From NCBI GenBank assembly GCA_900549105.1, contig URND01000053.1, forward strand, positions 1 through 18,536: a stretch of 18,536 nucleotides of DNA. Direction: 5' to 3'. A program made the position numbers and the translations under genes. The stretch's first letter is position 1, and the number at the start of each line of letters is the position of its first letter. The DNA is from an uncultured Eubacteriales bacterium. Its GTDB lineage: Bacteria; Bacillota; Clostridia; Lachnospirales; Lachnospiraceae. Shown piece after piece: positions 7,377 to 14,947 of this stretch. The notes beneath the pieces are model-generated. The model saw only the letters and a program-made list of their open reading frames with translations, had not been told where the DNA came from and did not search any database.

Positions 7377-8321
7377 CTATCTCAATTTTTGTTTCTCAAT
7401 TTTCGGAGGAACTGCATGAATCAGGTTTCTGCTTTCCAGATCGTATTTAAAAACCCGCTCAGATAGTTTATGGCGTATTTCCCCTGTTTCTTCTTTCATT
7501 ATATTCTCACTGGTCAGGCTCTCATATAAGTCTGACAGATTCCCAACACTTTGCGCATGGACATAAGCACCAAAGGCATCATTGGGAACAATCAGCATCT
7601 CGTCCCCTAATTTATCATACACCAGTTCCATAACTTTCGGATAGAAGATTGCACCAAAGCCATTCACACCATAGACATTGTAGACTTGCTTCAGTTCCAA
7701 TGGCACACCATCCGCCGGCCTAAAAAGGATTGTTTTATCATTTTCATATCTGTTTGTAAGTGAATCGTACATATTTACGATACCCACTCCTATTTCATTT
7801 GCATCCTTGTATCTGACTTTCTCAAAAAGTTCCTCCACACCGATTCCCCATTTTTCCAAATGCTCTTTTGTAACATCTCCGCAGTACGATCTCTCCCCTC
7901 TTTCAATACAGAATTGGAAAGTGACCGCCATATCCTGATATGGCATATATGCAATGTTTCCCTCCACCAGTTTATCCTCATATTCTGCCAAATTCATAGG
8001 ATATATAAGTACATGCTCTATCTGCTCAAATTGTTCGCGCGGTATCCACTCATCCCCATCAAATATACCCAGAATCTGCGTGACCGCCTCGTCTAACTCG
8101 TTGTTCTCAGCAACATAGCAGTTAAGATACACCAATTCCATCGGAATACTGGGGCAAACTAACTCCCCTCCACCTTTCAGCATAATGGCTTCAAATGGCG
8201 TGCCTTCAGCTATCAGCTTCAGTTCCTCCCCTCTGTCTCTTTCTTGTAGCTGGTCTTGAAATTCATCAATAAAATCCTCTCGTAATTCGTCATATGCTTC
8301 GTTCTCACTATAATAATACAT
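7377..8321 (-). CDS. DUF5688-like protein, array copy 3
   Basis: This 314-residue protein is the close sister of copy 2. Shared segments include 'NEAYDELREDFI' against 'NHAYEEVREDFI', 'AEGTPFE', IAYMPYQDMAVTFQFCIE..ERSY, KELF/ELFEKVRYKD, YGVNGFGAIFYPKVME, MLIVP, and LSERVFKYDLESRNLI. The N-terminal Cys is in LVCPS. An AAGGAG site lies 4-5 bases before the ATG at 8321. The similarity to copy 2 extends end to end, so this pair is the most recent duplication in the array. Function unknown; probably cytoplasmic. Confidence 0.82.
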   Translation of the reverse strand: MYYYSENEAYDELREDFIDEFQDQLQERDRGEELKLIAEGTPFEAIMLKGGGELVCPSIPMELVYLNCYVAENNELDEAVTQILGIFDGDEWIPREQFEQIEHVLIYPMNLAEYEDKLVEGNIAYMPYQDMAVTFQFCIERGERSYCGDVTKEHLEKWGIGVEELFEKVRYKDANEIGVGIVNMYDSLTNRYENDKTILFRPADGVPLELKQVYNVYGVNGFGAIFYPKVMELVYDKLGDEMLIVPNDAFGAYVHAQSVGNLSDLYESLTSENIMKEETGEIRHKLSERVFKYDLESRNLIHAVPPKIEKQKLR

Positions 8322-8371
8322 CTATCTCCTTCCCTTCTGGCCGTCTGCGCTTCTCCCGATTAAAGCGGTTT

Positions 8372-9265
8372 TCATTTCACTCTATGCTTTTCAATGGTAT
8401 GTTCCATTGCCGGGACCAGGTTTTTCCTGCCGGTATCGTACTTAAATATCTTCCCAGAAAGTACAAGGTGCCTATCGCCAGTCACCAGTTTCACACGATT
8501 GTCCTCCTGTAATTCTTCTTGCAGTTTTGCAGCACTCATAATATCCGGTGTCTGAATATAAGCCGTATAGGTTTCTTCAGGTACAATCAGCACTTCACTG
8601 CCCATTTTTTTTACTACCTGCTCCATCACTTTTGGATAAAGGGCAGCACCAAAGCCATTGACGCCATACAAAGCAGCCTGCTGTGAATCCTCTGATTTTT
8701 TTCCCACCTGCTCTATGGTTTTAATTTCGCCCCAAATTTGCTCCAGGTCTTTATACCTTACTTTTTCAAAGAGTTCCTTTGCATTTATCCCCTGCCTATT
8801 CAGCCATTCCCTTGTAACATCCCTGCGATACGACCTCTCATTGTCCTCAATGCAGAATTGATAAGTGATCGCCATATCTTCGAAGGGAAAATATGCAATA
8901 TCATTTTCTTCCAGCTTATCCCTGCAATGTGATAGATTTACCGGAAACACTATTACATGTTCCAGTTGTTCCAGCCGCTCCGGGGATATCCATTCTGCCT
9001 CATCCTGAATCTCCAAGATAGTAGATACGGCCTCATCAATCTCTCGAATGGCAAAAATATAGCAATTTCTGTACACCAGTTCCATAGAGATACTGGTACA
9101 TAATAAAGGTCCATTCCCTTTGTATGTAAAGGATTCAAAAGGAGTACCTTCCGCCACTATTTCCAACTTCTCCCCATTTCCTCTGCGTTCTAGCTGTGCC
9201 TTATATTCTTTAATGAAATCCTCCCGGACTTCCTCATATGCATGGTTTTCATCATATTCGCGCAT
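8372..9265 (-). CDS. DUF5688-like protein, array copy 2
   Basis: A 297-residue protein, sister of copy 3 along its whole length: YDENHAYEEVREDF, AEGTPFESF, IAYFPFEDMAITYQFCIED, ELFEKVRYKDL, YGVNGFGAALYPKVMEQV, VLIVPEE, and LSGKIFKYDTGRKNLVPA. The Cys in LLCTS matches the conserved N-terminal Cys of the class. The segment between the helical motif and the glycine motif is shorter than in copy 3, which accounts for most of the length difference. A GAGGAG site 7 bases before the ATG at 9265 supports the start. Function unknown. Confidence 0.82.
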   Translation of the reverse strand: MREYDENHAYEEVREDFIKEYKAQLERRGNGEKLEIVAEGTPFESFTYKGNGPLLCTSISMELVYRNCYIFAIREIDEAVSTILEIQDEAEWISPERLEQLEHVIVFPVNLSHCRDKLEENDIAYFPFEDMAITYQFCIEDNERSYRRDVTREWLNRQGINAKELFEKVRYKDLEQIWGEIKTIEQVGKKSEDSQQAALYGVNGFGAALYPKVMEQVVKKMGSEVLIVPEETYTAYIQTPDIMSAAKLQEELQEDNRVKLVTGDRHLVLSGKIFKYDTGRKNLVPAMEHTIEKHRVK

Positions 9266-9325
9266 TTTGGTTCTCCTCTTCGTCTATTTACCATTTCCTG
9301 CATCTGTAGACTCCCGTACCGACTC

Positions 9326-10240
9326 TTAGACCAGGGTTTTTTTCACCAATGAAGACTGGTGCACCGTCAGGGTTTTACTCTTGAGACTATAATACAAAAC
9401 CGACTCTGACAACGGATGGCTTACAAATCCCTTTAAGGATTTTTTTCTTTCGAGACGCATCTGAAGGTCAGCAGGTGTATACTGGTCGGCGGCATATATA
9501 GCGGTTTCCTCTGCTGTTACTGGAAGCAGGTACAGATCCGTGTTGACCATTTCTGCAAATTCATCCAGAATATTCCTATAAAGCATGCCTGCCGCGCCTC
9601 CCGGACCTGTCAGCCGCCAGGCACTTGCGCGTTCATTTGTAATCTTTCCTCTCCCAAGCGTAAAGCCTGCCTCCAAGCCTTCCCGTATAACGGCTGCAAC
9701 CGGTTCAATCTGCACACTATACTGGGAGAAAGCATTGTCTGACACGCACGCATGCAGTTGATCTACATGCATTCCCCACCGCTGTAAGTCCTCTTCATCT
9801 ACGGGCATGGTGTATACAAGTTTTTCACTTTCCTCTTTCACACGGAACCGATAAAAGATACACATATCTCCCAGTCTGGTATACGGCAGCTCCAATTCTT
9901 CCAGCCTCATCTGGTATTTGTTTGCATTCACTGCATGGAACTCTACAAACAATGGATTCTTGACCGTATCCATCTTCAATCGGATACCTCCGGTTTCCGC
10001 CGTCTGAAATTCCTGCAGTGTCTCCGAAGCCAATATCCTGACTGGCAGCATTTCATACTGGCTTCTCAAAAACAGTTCCTCTATGCTGACCATAGGGCAG
10101 TACCTATCCTTGAAAGTCATTGTGATTGATTCACCTGGTAGTCCTTCCATAACCAAGTTCAACGCTCCTAACGTTTTGCTTTTCTCCATCAGGTCAATGA
10201 ACTGATAGAGAAACTCTTCTTTGAAATTAAAATAATCCAT
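9326..10240 (-). CDS. DUF5688-like protein, array copy 1
   Basis: First paralogue in transcription order, 304 residues. It has MEGLPGESITMTF, DRYCPMVSIEELFLR, LPYTRLGDMCIFYRF, LQRWGMHVDQLHACV, LTGPGGAAGMLYRNILDEF, DLYLLPV, and LSESVLYYSLKSKTL. Its closest relative is copy 7, six genes away, through the GLP.E.IT, YCP and TGPGGAA segments, so related copies are not all neighbours. An AAGGAG site lies 5-6 bases before the ATG at 10240. It starts about 23 bases after the Toprim gene ends and is probably in the same operon. Function unknown. Confidence 0.8.
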   Translation of the reverse strand: MDYFNFKEEFLYQFIDLMEKSKTLGALNLVMEGLPGESITMTFKDRYCPMVSIEELFLRSQYEMLPVRILASETLQEFQTAETGGIRLKMDTVKNPLFVEFHAVNANKYQMRLEELELPYTRLGDMCIFYRFRVKEESEKLVYTMPVDEEDLQRWGMHVDQLHACVSDNAFSQYSVQIEPVAAVIREGLEAGFTLGRGKITNERASAWRLTGPGGAAGMLYRNILDEFAEMVNTDLYLLPVTAEETAIYAADQYTPADLQMRLERKKSLKGFVSHPLSESVLYYSLKSKTLTVHQSSLVKKTLV

Positions 10241-10263
10241 ACTATCTCCTTGCTTTTATGAAA

Positions 10264-11268
10264 TTATCCGATTGCCTGTTTCCGGTCCAGATTGCTATTC
10301 CTGTTCAAATATTGAATCACTGCCTTTTTTCTTTCTGCAACAAGAAATTCATTCCAATCTTTCCCATATGGCGGGAACCGGACTTTAACGTGATATCCCA
10401 TCTCTATATATTTCTTGCGTATAAGTGCCGCTGCTTTCCGGCCTGCCTTATCATTATCAAGATACAGGCTTATTCGTTTAATCTGTGGATTTTCTAGCAG
10501 GAACCGGTCCAATGCCCCGTCCCAGGTTGACCCTAATGCCAACTTGTTTGACTGCCCATCACGCTTATAATCCATATAAGACATCAGGTCAATGGCTGCC
10601 TCAAATACCTTGACTTCTTTATTTTTCTTGTTTCTTACATTGAAACCATAGGTTTTATCGTTGTTCTCCACGTCCCCTTTAAACGGGTTTCCATAATTAT
10701 CCACCGTTCCCCTCATACTGGCAAACCGTGCTGTACCAAAGGAATCCCTGCCAATAAAAACCACGTTATGATATCTGCGTGTTTCATAAATCAGCTTTTT
10801 TTTAACGAACCAGTCAACTACTTCTTTGCTCAGGCAGCGCGTTTTTAACAGATAGGCATATAACCTCCGATAATTGTCGTTTGGTTCGGGAAGCACAAAC
10901 TCCCCTTTCCCTTCTTGTTCTTTATTTTGCTCTTCCTTTCTTCTCTCGTGGTTTTTCCTGCTTGTATCATCTTTAAATGATTTATCCTCATACCGATAAC
11001 CGGCCTCGTTCAACAAATAGATAACCGCCTCACGAAAATCCATATAGCAAAATTGTCTCAGAAACTCAATGTTATCCCCGTTGTGACCGTCCTGGCCCTC
11101 GGGTACGGAAAAACGCAGCCAGCTCCTACGATTTTTAATCCTTATAGAATCATGTTCTTTCAATGTATAGTAACTGCCTACCCGCTTCACCGTGAAGCCC
11201 TGCCTTTCAGCAATAGACACCAGGTCCACGCTTCTGGCTATCTCTAATTCTTCATCTGTAAACTTCAT
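10264..11268 (-). CDS. DUF3991/Toprim domain protein, primase-like
   Basis: This 334-residue protein resembles the DUF3991-plus-Toprim proteins of Clostridia conjugative elements. The N-terminal part (1-95) is like the DnaG zinc-binding region, but the zinc ligands are not obvious: NRRSWLRFSVP...GDNIEFL keeps the fold pattern without a clear CHC2 set. A Lys/Glu-rich linker covers about 100-122. Residues 165-335 form the Toprim part, with Glu223 in VFEAAIDLMS and the metal-binding DxD in LYLDNDKAG (Asp271, Asp273), then KDWNEFL. A role in element replication or transfer is inferred, since there is no helicase or polymerase domain. AGGAGG 8 bases before the ATG at 11268 supports the start. Confidence 0.85.
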   Translation of the reverse strand: MKFTDEELEIARSVDLVSIAERQGFTVKRVGSYYTLKEHDSIRIKNRRSWLRFSVPEGQDGHNGDNIEFLRQFCYMDFREAVIYLLNEAGYRYEDKSFKDDTSRKNHERRKEEQNKEQEGKGEFVLPEPNDNYRRLYAYLLKTRCLSKEVVDWFVKKKLIYETRRYHNVVFIGRDSFGTARFASMRGTVDNYGNPFKGDVENNDKTYGFNVRNKKNKEVKVFEAAIDLMSYMDYKRDGQSNKLALGSTWDGALDRFLLENPQIKRISLYLDNDKAGRKAAALIRKKYIEMGYHVKVRFPPYGKDWNEFLVAERKKAVIQYLNRNSNLDRKQAIG

Positions 11269-11291
11269 AGCACCACCTCCTGAATCAGAGT

Positions 11292-12347
11292 TTAAAATTT
11301 CATGTCAAAATAACTGCTGATTTCCGGAAAGTCTCTTTCATACTCCTCCAGATACGTTCTGCAGGCGCTCCCTTCTTTTGACAAGTGGCAAAATTCACGG
11401 AAGCTCATCTGCTTATACATCTGGGGCTGGTTACACCACCTGGACAGGTTTACATACATTCCCCGGTAAGGTGATTCCTGATATTTCTCATACCGCATGA
11501 TATATGGATACGCACGCACCCCCATTAGAATCCGGATACGCTCAAATGCCTGTAAGATATCCTGTTTCCAGAAAGTCCAGTCATATCTTCCATCTGCATC
11601 AAACCCAGTTAATACATAGAACTTGATCCTTTTTGATTCCTGGAATATTGGGTTTATGATCTTCATCTTTTCTATGACTGTTTCTTTATCCTTGATATTG
11701 TCAAAGGCAAATAATAAGTCGCCATCCAATCTACAAGATGCCAGTTCCCTGGATTTTTGCCTGGTAATCAGCCTGATATCCAGTCCTTGCCGGAACTGGA
11801 CCGGACGGCCGGTTTCCCGTAGTTGTCCCAATAATGCACTCCACTCCCCACATGCCAGAAAATTATCATCCAGCAGACAGATCTTCTTTTTCTGTGGATT
11901 GTAAAATTCGTACACTGGGCTTGCAGGAACGGATACCGTTTTATTTTTGTTCACACAAAAAGGGCATTGCCTAAAGCAGCCCCTTGTTAAAAACCCAATA
12001 GAATAATCCCGATAATACTTATACTTCTTACTCTTTTTTCCTTCTTCTCCCTTACCTTTAAGCCAATCCGCATACAGACTGTAATCCGGCATGGCATGCT
12101 CTATTTCGTAGGGCAGCTCGGGAGCCTGGTCTAAATAAAACCCAGTACCTCCATATTCTACATTCTCCATCTTTAAGACTTCCGGCGGATACCTCGTAGC
12201 CGTAAAGACCTTTGACAGATATACCTTATCAAACTCATTGAAGCCTGAATACTCCGTCAGCAAATGTATCTGATCCCCCATCTGCTTATGGAATCCGCTG
12301 ATCTTCATGCATGCCAGATTCGGCATGCGGTGCCTGTTCTTATCCAA
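11292..12347 (-). CDS. Radical SAM domain protein, N-terminus possibly out of frame
   Basis: A radical SAM enzyme would bind a [4Fe-4S] cluster and cleave S-adenosylmethionine to a radical; the substrate is unknown. The cluster motif is GCFRQCPFC (Cys124, 128 and 131, CX3CX2C), followed by ICLLDDNFLACGEW. The 351-residue frame matches a phage/mobile-element family I know, through NLACMKISG, KVYLSKVF, VEYGGTGFYLD, YEIEHAMPDYSLY and CNQPQMYKQMS. The TTG at 12347 gives no good ribosome site. Family members start with M-R-x-x-IIDADL, and those codons (RIGIIDADLLD) are present upstream in the same frame. The natural ATG at 12384, which overlaps the XF1762 gene, is in another frame because of seven extra bases (12372-12378). 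Confidence 0.82.
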   Translation of the reverse strand: MDKNRHRMPNLACMKISGFHKQMGDQIHLLTEYSGFNEFDKVYLSKVFTATRYPPEVLKMENVEYGGTGFYLDQAPELPYEIEHAMPDYSLYADWLKGKGEEGKKSKKYKYYRDYSIGFLTRGCFRQCPFCVNKNKTVSVPASPVYEFYNPQKKKICLLDDNFLACGEWSALLGQLRETGRPVQFRQGLDIRLITRQKSRELASCRLDGDLLFAFDNIKDKETVIEKMKIINPIFQESKRIKFYVLTGFDADGRYDWTFWKQDILQAFERIRILMGVRAYPYIMRYEKYQESPYRGMYVNLSRWCNQPQMYKQMSFREFCHLSKEGSACRTYLEEYERDFPEISSYFDMKF

Positions 12348-12358
12348 TAAATCAGCAT

Positions 12359-12835
12359 CTATAATTCCGATTCTCGACTCTCATCACCTTCTTTACACAA
12401 ATTTTTCATCCATCTTTGCTTTTTACATTGCGGTGCTGTTGTATGTCTGCGCCTGGCAGGTGTATCCCAGGAGCCGCCCCCTGCAATCTCTTTCTCACAT
12501 TCCCACCCTGCCGCTTTTAAGGAAGCACCGGATTCAGAGATAAGGATATAAGTGATAATCCGCTCATATCCCATCTCTTTTGCAATCCGGGCTACCCGCC
12601 CGTATAGGAAGCTACAGGCATTGGCTGTACCGTCTGTGCAGCAACGCGTTACTTCCAGCGTTTTTCCATCGTCTAAATGCCTGGATACTGGCCTGCCGCA
12701 CTGTATCACGCCACATATTCTGCCATGCTCAGTACATGCGACACGGAATTTGTCCCGGTATACAGGGCTATGATGCCTATGATTCTGCGCGACATATTCA
12801 TTTGCCGCCTTTAACTCAATCGGTACTGCTTTCAT
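12359..12835 (-). CDS. XF1762 family protein, GNAT-like
   Basis: This 158-residue protein matches the XF1762 family of phages and mobile elements: MKAVPIELKAANEYVAQNH at the start, RHHSPVYRDKF, CGRPVSRHLDDGKTLEVTR, CTDGTANACSFLYGR, and SESGASLKAAGW. The run from LEVTR to AAGW has the spacing of a GNAT acetyltransferase core, the fold also used by the Mu DNA-modification protein Mom. No activity is known to me for this family. The ATG at 12835 directly follows an in-frame stop and has only a weak AGTGA site. A full AGGAGG lies about 40 bases upstream, with a GTTCC/GGAAC hairpin (12856-12869) between, which may bring it closer. Its end overlaps the radical SAM leader. Confidence 0.85.
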   Translation of the reverse strand: MKAVPIELKAANEYVAQNHRHHSPVYRDKFRVACTEHGRICGVIQCGRPVSRHLDDGKTLEVTRCCTDGTANACSFLYGRVARIAKEMGYERIITYILISESGASLKAAGWECEKEIAGGGSWDTPARRRHTTAPQCKKQRWMKNLCKEGDESRESEL

Positions 12836-12897
12836 TCACTTTTTTATATAAATTAGTTCCGGTTGGAACGTAAACCTCCTGTTGTTGATTTATTGTT

Positions 12898-13758
12898 TTA
12901 GTCTGGTCCCATGTCCATAAAATCCGCGAGGCACAACTGTCCCTCTACATTTTTATCCTCCATCCACCACCGGAACACGTCCTCTCCGTTCTTCCACTTA
13001 GTAGGTTTCCCCGCCGCATGGATTGCCACTAACATTTTATCAAACGCCCGGATATAAGCTGCCTTATACTTTGGGAAGTCAGCAAACTCTTTGTAGCGGT
13101 TTTTTCCAGCCATCGGGCACCCTACACAGCCAACTCTTTTATAACCCATATCATAAAGCGGATTATAAGGCATATGGTTGGAACGGATATAATCCCAGAT
13201 GTCTTTATGTGTCCAGTCAATGATTGGGTTGGACACTACCCTGCCACGGATTGCACACCGCTCAATAACCAGCCGCTTATCATCGTTGTCGTTCATCAGA
13301 GTAATCCTATTCTCGACTTTTGGGGCAGCCGCTTCTAACTGTCCCCTTTTGGACCGTTTGGTGCTTTCGTCCCAGCGCACACCTGTTGATACCAGTCTGT
13401 CCGGTGTTGTGTTCTCTTTTAGGATTTCACAACAGTAACGCTGCATCCTGGTGGGCGGCATCTTCTTTTTGACAATCAACTGCCACATGCTCAGTGGCGG
13501 CATATGGATAATACATGGGATTCCCTTTTCTTTTAAACCTCGAAATTTCTCCCTGATATAGTACACCGTATCGGGAGCATCGACTGTTGTATGAGAATTG
13601 TGGGCCTCAAATTCAACTCCTGACCGGATAAACAAATCCAGAAGTACGTCAGAATCCTTGCCCCCACTGTAAGTACAGATTATGGGGGCATCATAGTACC
13701 TCTTTGACATTTCACTTGCTAATTTAATCCGTTCAATGCTCTTCGTCTCTAAATCCAA
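12898..13758 (-). CDS. Phosphoadenosine phosphosulfate reductase-like protein (ATP pyrophosphatase, Fe-S type)
   Basis: A 286-residue adenine-nucleotide alpha-hydrolase of the PAPS reductase family, in the form common on phages and mobile elements. The PP-loop is TYSGGKDSDVLL (29-40). An RYCC pair (Cys109, Cys110) and CVGC (Cys211, Cys214) give CC-X100-CxxC, the arrangement that holds a [4Fe-4S] cluster in APS reductases and resembles DndC-type proteins. TTVDAPDTVYYIR and IIDWTHKDIWDYI are typical. No sulfate-assimilation partners are nearby, so a role in nucleic-acid or nucleotide sulfur chemistry is more likely, but inferred. TTG at 13758 gives the usual M-D-L-E-T-K start yet has no ribosome site. 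An inverted repeat CTCTTCG (13739-13745)/CGAAGAG (13766-13772) encloses it. Confidence 0.85.
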   Translation of the reverse strand: MDLETKSIERIKLASEMSKRYYDAPIICTYSGGKDSDVLLDLFIRSGVEFEAHNSHTTVDAPDTVYYIREKFRGLKEKGIPCIIHMPPLSMWQLIVKKKMPPTRMQRYCCEILKENTTPDRLVSTGVRWDESTKRSKRGQLEAAAPKVENRITLMNDNDDKRLVIERCAIRGRVVSNPIIDWTHKDIWDYIRSNHMPYNPLYDMGYKRVGCVGCPMAGKNRYKEFADFPKYKAAYIRAFDKMLVAIHAAGKPTKWKNGEDVFRWWMEDKNVEGQLCLADFMDMGPD

Positions 13759-13795
13759 TAAGCGTCGAAGAGACTATCGTTTTACGTGGCCACAA
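13733..13795 (-). CDS. Possible 20-codon leader ORF upstream of the PAPS reductase-like gene
   Basis: A strong AAAAGGAGGG site (13804-13813) stands 8-9 bases before a TTG at 13795. The frame runs for 20 codons (MWPRKTIVSSTLIGFRDEEH) to a TGA at 13733-13735 and overlaps the start of the PAPS reductase-like gene in another frame. It may couple translation into that gene, or be the relic of a shifted start. Only the position of the ribosome site supports it. Confidence 0.3.
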   Translation of the reverse strand: MWPRKTIVSSTLIGFRDEEH

Positions 13796-13919
13796 CTTCT
13801 TATCCCTCCTTTTTGCATTTCTATTTAGATTTTTACCAGAGGAATCTATGAAACCTCTCTACTTGAAGGGATTCTGTTTCCTTAATCTGTCCTATATTAT
13901 GGACATATCCAGGCCCTGG

Positions 13920-14249
13920 TCATCTGCGACAGCTGGGACTGTTTCTAACAGTTACTTTTTCTTTCCATGGCTTTATTTCCTGGACCTTATGGATTCTTTC
14001 ACATATATCAGCGATTCTTTGATACTCTGCGTCCGTCTTATCCAGTATTGCAAGCAATTCCTTAAAATACTCGGACGCTTCTTTACAGCCCTTTGGTTCG
14101 GACAGCCATTGATATGTCTCATGTATCCGGTCCTGCGGTGTTTTTTTTACTTCATCTTCGTCCGTAAGCCCAAATGGTCCAAGGTCCATCACAAGGCTGC
14201 TTACATCCTCTGCCAATCGCAGGATATCTTCCATTGCTTCTTTCTCCAT
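13920..14249 (-). CDS. Hypothetical protein, small and charged
   Basis: I do not recognise this 109-residue protein. It is acidic and probably all-helical, beginning MEKEAMEDILRLAEDVSSLV and containing FKELLAILDKTDAEYQRIADICERIHKVQ. There is no signal peptide, membrane segment or Cys motif that suggests a fold. I chose the ATG at 14249 because AAAGGA lies 7 bases before it; a GTG 18 bases further upstream overlaps that site. It follows the helical-repeat gene by 20 bases and is probably co-transcribed. The 160 bases after its stop hold the leader of the PAPS reductase-like gene and two weak hairpins. Confidence 0.65.
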   Translation of the reverse strand: MEKEAMEDILRLAEDVSSLVMDLGPFGLTDEDEVKKTPQDRIHETYQWLSEPKGCKEASEYFKELLAILDKTDAEYQRIADICERIHKVQEIKPWKEKVTVRNSPSCRR

Positions 14250-14269
14250 GTGTTTATCCTTTCTCACGA

Positions 14270-14923
14270 TTACAGATTGGATTTCTTTGTTTTACCGCGC
14301 TGTGCTACTATCTTTCTAATCTCCTGGCGCATTTTCTTTGTGTTATTACTGGGTAAAGCAAATATTGCCGCCTCCTCCACTGTCAGATTATCGTACAGAA
14401 ACGCCCTTTTTATGGTCCGCATCTGGTAACAATCAAATTCTTCTTTCGCATAAAATGCCACCTGTTCATAGGCAAGCCCATAGCGAAAACCCGACAGGAT
14501 TTCTTCAATCTGCTCTTCATCAAACCGGTTATCTGTTGCCAGTTCCATTTCCTGTATGCTTCTGCCAGTATAAAACCCATAAAACACTAAATCCATTTGT
14601 CTGTAATCGTGTTTTCCATCTGCCACAATCTGAATTTTCTGGATTTCCAGTTTCCGTTCCAGTGCCCCAGCTATTGACCTGATTTCCTCCGGGCCGTCTG
14701 AATCATGTACAAGACCGATAAGGTTGTCAAAATTTACACCCATCAAATACGCTTTGCGCAAAGCATTTATTTTATTTCTATATCCTCCAACCTCCATAAT
14801 CTTCTTTACCGTTTCATAGGGTATCTGATCAGAATTTAACGCTTCCTCCGCTAGATACAGGTTGTCTTTTGACAAGAAGATTTCATTTTTCAGGGTATCC
14901 AAAGTTTTGTTTTTATCGTACAT
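14270..14923 (-). CDS. Helical-repeat protein, five units of about 29 residues
   Basis: A 217-residue protein with an internal repeat. Units at about 46-74, 75-104, 105-133, 134-162 and 163-192 each follow the pattern 'FD..QM..I..GF..GL..E.V..YA'. The clearest are units 4 (FDEEQIEEILSGFRYGLAYE) and 5 (FDCYQMRTIKRAFLYDNLTV). I associate similar repeats with accessory proteins on mobile elements of gut Clostridia; they probably form a helical-hairpin scaffold for protein binding. No enzymatic motif is visible. A GGAAGGA site lies about 11 bases before the ATG at 14923. It is the first gene after the terminator at 14948-14979, so it may begin a new transcription unit. Confidence 0.72.
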   Translation of the reverse strand: MYDKNKTLDTLKNEIFLSKDNLYLAEEALNSDQIPYETVKKIMEVGGYRNKINALRKAYLMGVNFDNLIGLVHDSDGPEEIRSIAGALERKLEIQKIQIVADGKHDYRQMDLVFYGFYTGRSIQEMELATDNRFDEEQIEEILSGFRYGLAYEQVAFYAKEEFDCYQMRTIKRAFLYDNLTVEEAAIFALPSNNTKKMRQEIRKIVAQRGKTKKSNL

Positions 14924-14947
14924 GCCACTTCATTCCTTCCTAATAAC

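Noticed and set aside
2617..10240. Array of phage tail-fibre or surface proteins
   Set aside because: None of the eight proteins has a signal peptide, membrane helix or fibre repeat, and their motifs match DUF5688 instead.
13848..14429. Plus-strand frame of 193 codons, hydrophobic and aromatic
   Set aside because: It is the antisense of two better-supported minus-strand genes, lacks a ribosome site, and its composition is what reverse reading of acidic helical proteins gives.
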